From positions 7,226-71,225 of the forward strand of contig JBEKIJ010000020.1 of the NCBI GenBank assembly GCA_050011815.1: 64,000 nucleotides of DNA, in the 5' to 3' direction. Position 1 is the stretch's first letter. Every line of letters starts with the position of its first letter. Shown piece by piece: positions 59,754-64,000 of the stretch. The stretch comes from Chersky-840 sp050011815 (GTDB lineage: Bacteria; Actinomycetota; Acidimicrobiia; Acidimicrobiales; UBA8190). A program made the translations under genes and the position numbers. The notes beneath the pieces are model-generated. The model saw only the letters and a program-made list of their open reading frames with translations. It was not told where the DNA came from and searched no databases.

Positions 59754-60668
59754 TCACCCGCGCCTTGGCGCGCCGGGTGCGAACAGCGCTTCCAAGGCGG
59801 TACCGATCTCGGCGTGGTCGAAGGGGAACCCGGCCGCGGTCAGCTTGGCGGGGAGCACACGTTGGCCGGCCAGCACCATCTCCGAGGCCAAGTCCGACCC
59901 CAGCGCGACCCGGAGCGCCACGCCGGGCACGGCCAGCACCGCAGGGCGGTGGAGGGCTCGACCCAGGGCCCCGGTGAATTCCCGGTTGGTCACCGGCGCC
60001 GGTGCGGTGGCGTTGAGCGGGCCCTGCAACGAGGGGTCGTCGAGGCAGCGCAGGATGACGGCCACCTCGTCGGCCAGCGAGATCCAGCTCAACCACTGGC
60101 GCCCGCTTCCCAACCTGCCCCCGACTCCGGCCCGGAAGAGGGGGAGCTGACGGGCCAGGGCGCCGCCGTGGGCCGAGAGCACGACCCCGGAGCGCAGTGC
60201 GACGACGCGTACCCCGGCCGCCACGGCGGGCTCCGCCGCGCCTTCCCAGGCCCGGCACACGTCGGCCAAGAACCCGTCTCCCGGGCCGCTGTCCTCGGTC
60301 AGCTCCTCGTCGCCGCGATCTCCGTAGTAGCCGACGGCCGACGCGCTCACCAGCACGGCGGGGCGGTTGCTCAGCTCGGCCAGTGTCCGGGCCAGCAAGG
60401 CCGTCGACTGCACGCGGCTGGAGACGATCTCGTGGCGGCGCGCCCCGGACCAGCGTTTGTCGCCGATGCCGGCTCCGGCCAGATGCACGACGGCGTCGGC
60501 CTCCCCGATGGCGCCGGCGTCGATGGACCGTGCCGGGGGGTCCCACGCCGCCTCACCGGGGCGCGGGGCCCGGCGGACCAAGAGGGTCACCTCGTCGCCC
60601 CGGCTGCGCAAGGCGGCGACGACCGCCTGCCCGATGAGCCCGCTCGAGCCCGAGACCACCACCCGCAT
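59754..60668 (-). CDS. TIGR01777-family NAD-dependent epimerase-like protein
   Basis: 304 residues. RVVVSGSSGLIGQAVVAAL (Rossmann GxxGxxG), AVVHLAGAGIGDKRWS, VLVSASAVGYYGDRGDEEL, FLADVCRAWEGAA, VALRSGVVLS, WISLADEVAVI and a C-terminal DUF1731-like part LPAKLTAAGFPF. The YfcH type whose substrate is unknown. ATG is preferred over a GTG two codons before because GGAGAG is spaced correctly only for the ATG. Confidence 0.88.
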   Translation of the reverse strand: MRVVVSGSSGLIGQAVVAALRSRGDEVTLLVRRAPRPGEAAWDPPARSIDAGAIGEADAVVHLAGAGIGDKRWSGARRHEIVSSRVQSTALLARTLAELSNRPAVLVSASAVGYYGDRGDEELTEDSGPGDGFLADVCRAWEGAAEPAVAAGVRVVALRSGVVLSAHGGALARQLPLFRAGVGGRLGSGRQWLSWISLADEVAVILRCLDDPSLQGPLNATAPAPVTNREFTGALGRALHRPAVLAVPGVALRVALGSDLASEMVLAGQRVLPAKLTAAGFPFDHAEIGTALEALFAPGAPRRG

Positions 60669-60792
60669 GCCCACTCTCCGTTCCCGGTGCGCCTGCCCTC
60701 GCCGGCGAGGCTTCCCACCCTCGGGAGCCTCTCTTCGGTCTCAGGCTATGTGTCGCCGAGCGCGCCGGGGGACGAGGCGCGAGAATGCCGCC

Positions 60793-61752
60793 ATGGAGTC
60801 ACTGGTCGGCCCGGTGGTGGCGGCGTCGGGAGCGGTGGTGGGCATCGTCGTGGGCGTGCTCGCCGCCCTGTTCGTGATCATCGTTCTGGCATCTTCTGCC
60901 ATCAAGGTGGTGACCGAGTACGAGCGGTCGGTGTTCTTCCGCCTCGGCCACGTGCGCCCCGAGGCCAAGGGCCCCGGCGTCATCTTCCGGTTCCCGGTCG
61001 TCGACCGCCTCGTCAAGGTCACGTTGCGGGTCGAGGTGGTCGACATCCCGCCTCAGGCGGTGATCACCAAGGACAACGTCACGATCCAGGTCGACGCGGT
61101 GGTGTACTTCCAGGTCGTGGATCCCGTGCAGGCCATCCTCGGTGTCGACAACTTCCGGTTCGCCAGCCAACGAATCGCCATGACCAGCCTGCGGTCGATC
61201 ATCGGCCGCCACGAGCTCGACAACCTGCTCGCGCACCGCGAGGACGTGAACAACGAGCTGCGCACCGTGATCGCGGCGTCCACCCAGCACTGGGGGGTGG
61301 AGGTGCGCCAGGTCGAGCTGCGCGACATCACGCTGCCGCCCGAGCTCCTGCGGGCCATGGCCCGCCAGGCCGAGGCCGAGCGCGAGCGCCGGGCCAAGGT
61401 CATCGCTGCCACCGGTGAGCTCGAGGCGAGCCAGGAGCTGTCCGAAGCGGCCGCCAAGCTCTACGAGTCGCCCGGCGCCCTGCAGCTGCGGGCCTTGCAG
61501 ACCTTGGCGGAGGTGGCGAGCGAGCACAACTCGACACTCGTCTTCCCCGTGCCCATCGAGCTCCTCACGGGATTCATCACCCACGGGCGCAACGCCGGTG
61601 ACTCGGTCCCGCCTCCGGTGCCCCCGCCAGCACCCGTCGCATCAGTCGGGAGCAGCGGTCCGGGCGGACCCGGTGGTACCGGTGGACCAGGTGGGCCCGG
61701 TGGTTCGCCCGAGGACCTGTGGGGTGGTCAGGAGCCGGCGCCCTCGGCGTAG
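60793..61752 (+). CDS. Slipin / stomatin-like SPFH protein
   Basis: 319 residues. N-terminal hydrophobic hairpin (GAVVGIVVGVLAALFVIIVL), then the SPFH core: YERSVFFRLGHVRPEAKGPGV, VVDIPPQAVITKDNVTIQVDAVVYFQV, coiled-coil AMARQAEAERERRAKVIAATGELEAS near 195-225, and VFPVPIELL. The tail is Pro- and Gly-rich (GGPGGTGGPGGPGG). Scaffold for membrane microdomains. The NfeD partner often next to it is absent. The 3' end overlaps the purE 3' end by 25 bases. Confidence 0.9.
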   Translation: MESLVGPVVAASGAVVGIVVGVLAALFVIIVLASSAIKVVTEYERSVFFRLGHVRPEAKGPGVIFRFPVVDRLVKVTLRVEVVDIPPQAVITKDNVTIQVDAVVYFQVVDPVQAILGVDNFRFASQRIAMTSLRSIIGRHELDNLLAHREDVNNELRTVIAASTQHWGVEVRQVELRDITLPPELLRAMARQAEAERERRAKVIAATGELEASQELSEAAAKLYESPGALQLRALQTLAEVASEHNSTLVFPVPIELLTGFITHGRNAGDSVPPPVPPPAPVASVGSSGPGGPGGTGGPGGPGGSPEDLWGGQEPAPSA

Positions 61753-62234
61753 CGCGCCCTGATGCCTTCGTCAGCGGCGCGCACCTTCGCCGCCATGGAA
61801 TCACGGAACTGCCGGTAGGCGTCGGCCAGTCCCTCGTCGGACAGGGCCAGGATGCGGACGGCGAGCAGCCCGGCGTTGCGGGCACCGTCCACCGCCACCG
61901 TGGCGACGGGGACACCCGGTGGCATCTGCACCATGGCGAGGAGCGCGTCGAGCCCGCCGAACCCACCTGACTCGATGGGCACGGCGATCACGGGCAACGA
62001 GGTGACCGCGGCCAGGACGCCGGCGAGATGCGCCGCCTTCCCGGCTCCCGCGATCAGGACCCCGATGCCTCGACCCGCGGCGTCGCGGGCGAATGCCAAC
62101 GCGTCGTCGGGGGTGCGATGCGCCGAGAGGACGCGAACCTCCAGGGGCACGCCGAACTCGCGTAGTGCCTCGATGGCGCCCTCCATGACCGACGCGTCGG
62201 ACGCGCTCCCCATCACGATGCCAACCGATTTCAT
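61728..62234 (-). CDS. purE: N5-carboxyaminoimidazole ribonucleotide mutase
   Basis: 168 residues. Converts N5-CAIR to CAIR in purine synthesis. Seen: VGIVMGSASDASVMEGA, VRVLSAHRTPDDAL near 40, LIAGAGKAAHLAGVLAA near 70, IESGGFGGLDALLAMVQMPPGVPVATVAV near 100. Class I (bacterial) type, so a PurK is expected elsewhere. ATG with GGGAG ribosome site; an upstream ATG is only in-frame extension. Confidence 0.95.
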   Translation of the reverse strand: MKSVGIVMGSASDASVMEGAIEALREFGVPLEVRVLSAHRTPDDALAFARDAAGRGIGVLIAGAGKAAHLAGVLAAVTSLPVIAVPIESGGFGGLDALLAMVQMPPGVPVATVAVDGARNAGLLAVRILALSDEGLADAYRQFRDSMAAKVRAADEGIRARYAEGAGS

Positions 62235-62315
62235 CGGGCTCCCGTCGCCTTTCTCTCGTTCGAGGTGGCCGGTCCCGGCCAGCGTGGACATTCTGCCTTG
62301 CGAACGAGCCCCGCC

Positions 62316-62873
62316 TCACCTCCGACGGCGGTGCACCGAGACGGCGTAGTCGTCTCCCGCGTAGGGCGCTCGGTCCCATGTCGCCCAGCGGTCCACGAGG
62401 TCGAGCCCGGCCGAGGCGCCCAGCGTGTCGTAGCGGGCCAGGGTGAGCTGGCGCCCCACCTGGAATCCGGCCACGACGAACCCCCCGGGCGAGACCGTCC
62501 GGGCCAGGTTCGCCACCACGGCCGCCTCGGTGCCGAGCTCGAGGAAGATCATGACGTTCCCCGCCGCCACGACCAGGTCGAAGTGGCTGTCGGGGAGCTC
62601 GGCGCTAGACAGGTCTCCGAGGATCCACTCCAGGTCCGGCGCCTTGCTCCGGGCGGCGTCGAGCATGGACGCTTCGACGTCGATCCCGACCGTCACATAG
62701 CCCCGCCGGGCGAGCTCGATGGCCACCCGGCCCGTGCCGCAGCCGGCGTCGAGGACGGCGGCCGGGGGGTCGCCGAGGAGCCCGGCCACCAGGTCGGCCT
62801 CCCCGTGGAGGTAGTGCCCCTCGGCCTCGAACCGGGCGAAGCGGGCGTCGTAGTCGTCACCGCGAAGAGGCAC
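62316..62873 (-). CDS. SAM-dependent class I methyltransferase
   Basis: 185 residues. Motif I LDAGCGTGRVAIELARRG near 42, GIDVEASMLDAAR near 65, ILGDLSSAELPDSHFDLVVAAGNVM near 85, and a late VSPGGFVVAGFQVG. Substrate unknown, small-molecule type. GTG (VPLRGDDYDARF) chosen because TACCGT ends seven bases before it; the eleven codons further upstream carry no homology. Confidence 0.82.
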   Translation of the reverse strand: MPLRGDDYDARFARFEAEGHYLHGEADLVAGLLGDPPAAVLDAGCGTGRVAIELARRGYVTVGIDVEASMLDAARSKAPDLEWILGDLSSAELPDSHFDLVVAAGNVMIFLELGTEAAVVANLARTVSPGGFVVAGFQVGRQLTLARYDTLGASAGLDLVDRWATWDRAPYAGDDYAVSVHRRRR

Positions 62874-62880
62874 CCCCCGA

Positions 62881-62886
62881 ACGGTA
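62881..62886 (-). promoter_or_regulatory. -10-like hexamer TACCGT, leaderless type
   Basis: TACCGT ends 7 bases before the methyltransferase GTG. Confidence 0.45.
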
Positions 62887-62956
62887 CTGCCACCATGGGT
62901 GCACACGAGCTGCTCGTCCGGTCATGGTCGGCGGCGACAGACAGCGGGAGAACGGC

Positions 62957-63874
62957 ATGCGCATCGGCTTGGGCCTCGAGATGAACGGCACCATGGACGA
63001 GATCGTGGCGAGGGCCAGGGTCCTGGCGTCGACGGGAGTGGCGTCGTTGTGGTCGTCGCAGATCTTCGGGTGGGACACGCTGACGGTATTGGCGCTCGTC
63101 GGCCGGGAGGTGCCGGGCGTGGACCTCGGGACGGCGGTGATCCCCGTCCACCCCCGCCACCCCATGATGCTGGCCGAGCAGGCGCTCACCGTCCAGGCCG
63201 CCAGCGGTGGACGACTGGTGCTCGGGATCGGCCTGTCCCATCAGGTCGTGGTGGAGGGAATGTGGGGGTATTCCTTCGACAAACCCGCCCGCTACATGCG
63301 CGAGTACCTGTCGGTGTTAGTGCCCCTGCTGCAGGGCGAGAAGGTGTCGTTCGACGGAGAGGTGATCAAGACCAACGCCTTCGCGCCCTTGGACGTGGCC
63401 CCGACGCCTCCTCCTCCCGTGCTCGTCGCCGCGCTCGGACCGACCATGCTTCGTCAAGCCGGGACCCAGGCCGACGGCACGGTGACGTGGATGGTCGGTC
63501 CGGCCACAGTGGCGGACCACATCGTGCCCGCCATCACCGCCGCCGCGTCCGCGGCCGGACGTCGTTCGCCGCAGGTGGTCGTCACCCTGCCGGTGTGTGT
63601 CACCGACGACCCCGACGCCGCTCGGGCCAGGGCCGACCGGATCTTCTCCCTGTACGGCAACCTTCCCTCGTACCGGGCCATGCTCGACCGCGAGGGAGTG
63701 GCGGGGCCGGCCGACGTCGCCGTCGTGGGCAGCGAGGAGGAGGTCACCGCCCAGATCCGCCGGTTCGCCGAGGGCGGGGCCACGGAGTTCTCGGGGGCCG
63801 TGTACGGAACGCCCGAGGAGGTCGAGCGGTCGCAGGCTCTGCTGGGTTCGCTGGCCAAGGCGGCGGCGCGCTGA
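62957..63874 (+). CDS. LLM-class oxidoreductase, probably F420-dependent (TIGR03564-like)
   Basis: 305 residues. IGLGLEMNGTMDEIVARARVL, SLWSSQIFGWDTLTVLAL, VDLGTAVIPVHPRHPMMLAEQAL, GRLVLGIGLSHQVVVEGMWG, VLVAALGPTMLRQAGTQADGTVTWMVGP. The N-terminal and HPRHP patterns are those of F420-type LLM enzymes. The ATG (MRIGLGL) has GGGAG before it; the ATG eleven codons upstream lacks homology and a ribosome site. Confidence 0.88.
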   Translation: MRIGLGLEMNGTMDEIVARARVLASTGVASLWSSQIFGWDTLTVLALVGREVPGVDLGTAVIPVHPRHPMMLAEQALTVQAASGGRLVLGIGLSHQVVVEGMWGYSFDKPARYMREYLSVLVPLLQGEKVSFDGEVIKTNAFAPLDVAPTPPPPVLVAALGPTMLRQAGTQADGTVTWMVGPATVADHIVPAITAAASAAGRRSPQVVVTLPVCVTDDPDAARARADRIFSLYGNLPSYRAMLDREGVAGPADVAVVGSEEEVTAQIRRFAEGGATEFSGAVYGTPEEVERSQALLGSLAKAAAR

Positions 63875-63877
63875 GGT

Positions 63878-64000
63878 TCAGCGGCTGAGTGATGTGTGCT
63901 TGAACTCGTTGAGCGCGGGGTGGTCGTCGAAGAGGGCCAGGACGGCCTCGATGGTCTTTGTGGCTCCCGGGGCGTCGCCGCCGGGCCGGGTCATGATGCG
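63878..64000 (-). CDS. 3' end of an unidentified gene (truncated)
   Basis: Forty final codons of a minus-strand gene that enters from the right edge: RIMTRPGGDAPGATKTIEAV, then LALFDDHPALNEFKHTSLSR and stop. Three bases from the LLM stop, convergent. Codon use is native. The fold is not recognised. Confidence 0.55.
   Translation of the reverse strand, partial: RIMTRPGGDAPGATKTIEAVLALFDDHPALNEFKHTSLSR

Overview
High-GC (about 70%) actinobacterial chromosome. Actinobacterial markers include a mycothiol S-conjugate amidase (Mca), three F420/FMN luciferase-fold oxidoreductases, a DUF2469 protein, a SepIVA-like coiled-coil protein, a PspA/HtpX/PspAB set and a DosR-like response regulator. The plsX-acpP pair between rpmF and rnc, and the absence of lepB and rnhB after rplS, differ from the mycobacterial order, so a deep-branching class such as Acidimicrobiia is my best guess (inference only). 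I see no insertion sequence, prophage, CRISPR array, tRNA or rRNA. No gap without a gene exceeds 300 bases.

1-11.3 kb is mixed metabolism: the 3' part of a D-Ala-D-Ala ligase gene, a PH/SHOCT membrane protein, galactokinase, an alpha/beta hydrolase coupled to an alpha-methylacyl-CoA racemase, a lone Lrp/AsnC effector domain, an MFS carrier, GTP-dependent PEP carboxykinase, ThiL, a DosR-like regulator and an acetyltransferase.

11.3-31.0 kb is a long, almost purely plus-strand information-processing block that starts from a divergent rpmB/fakA-like promoter: recG, rsmD, coaD, SepIVA-like, DUF177, rpmF, plsX, acpP, rnc, mutM, smc, ftsY, ffh, rpsP, khpA, rimM, trmD, rplS, DUF2469, yraN. It covers ribosome, SRP, lipid/CoA and chromosome functions, with many 1-8 base stop/start overlaps. 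A roughly 3.8 kb insert (enoyl-CoA hydratase, PF03640-type lipoprotein, SigE-family sigma factor with an exported partner, a TIGR03083-like protein) separates yraN from comM-dprA.

37.5-52.7 kb is accessory and regulatory: a GGDEF-EAL protein with every motif intact, a secreted copper monooxygenase-like lipoprotein with the full PHM/DBH ligand set, an ECF sigma factor coupled to a triple-VOC protein, an NYN protein, and a five-gene cluster (LLM oxidoreductase, SDR, SGNH hydrolase, IclR regulator, SDR) preceded by an inverted repeat. Then come fumC and a small-protein cluster (DUF2510-like, cyclic-nucleotide-domain protein, pterin carbinolamine dehydratase, DUF6687-like).

52.7-64 kb holds the envelope-stress operon (pspA-htpX-pspAB), mca, an SCP2 protein, a ChbG/YdjC deacetylase, a lipoprotein, two LLM enzymes, a TIGR01777 epimerase, a slipin, purE and a methyltransferase, ending in a truncated unknown gene.

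A recurring signal is a TANNNT hexamer 6-8 bases before the start codon of at least 13 genes, with no Shine-Dalgarno between. This points to widespread leaderless transcription and helps fix several starts.
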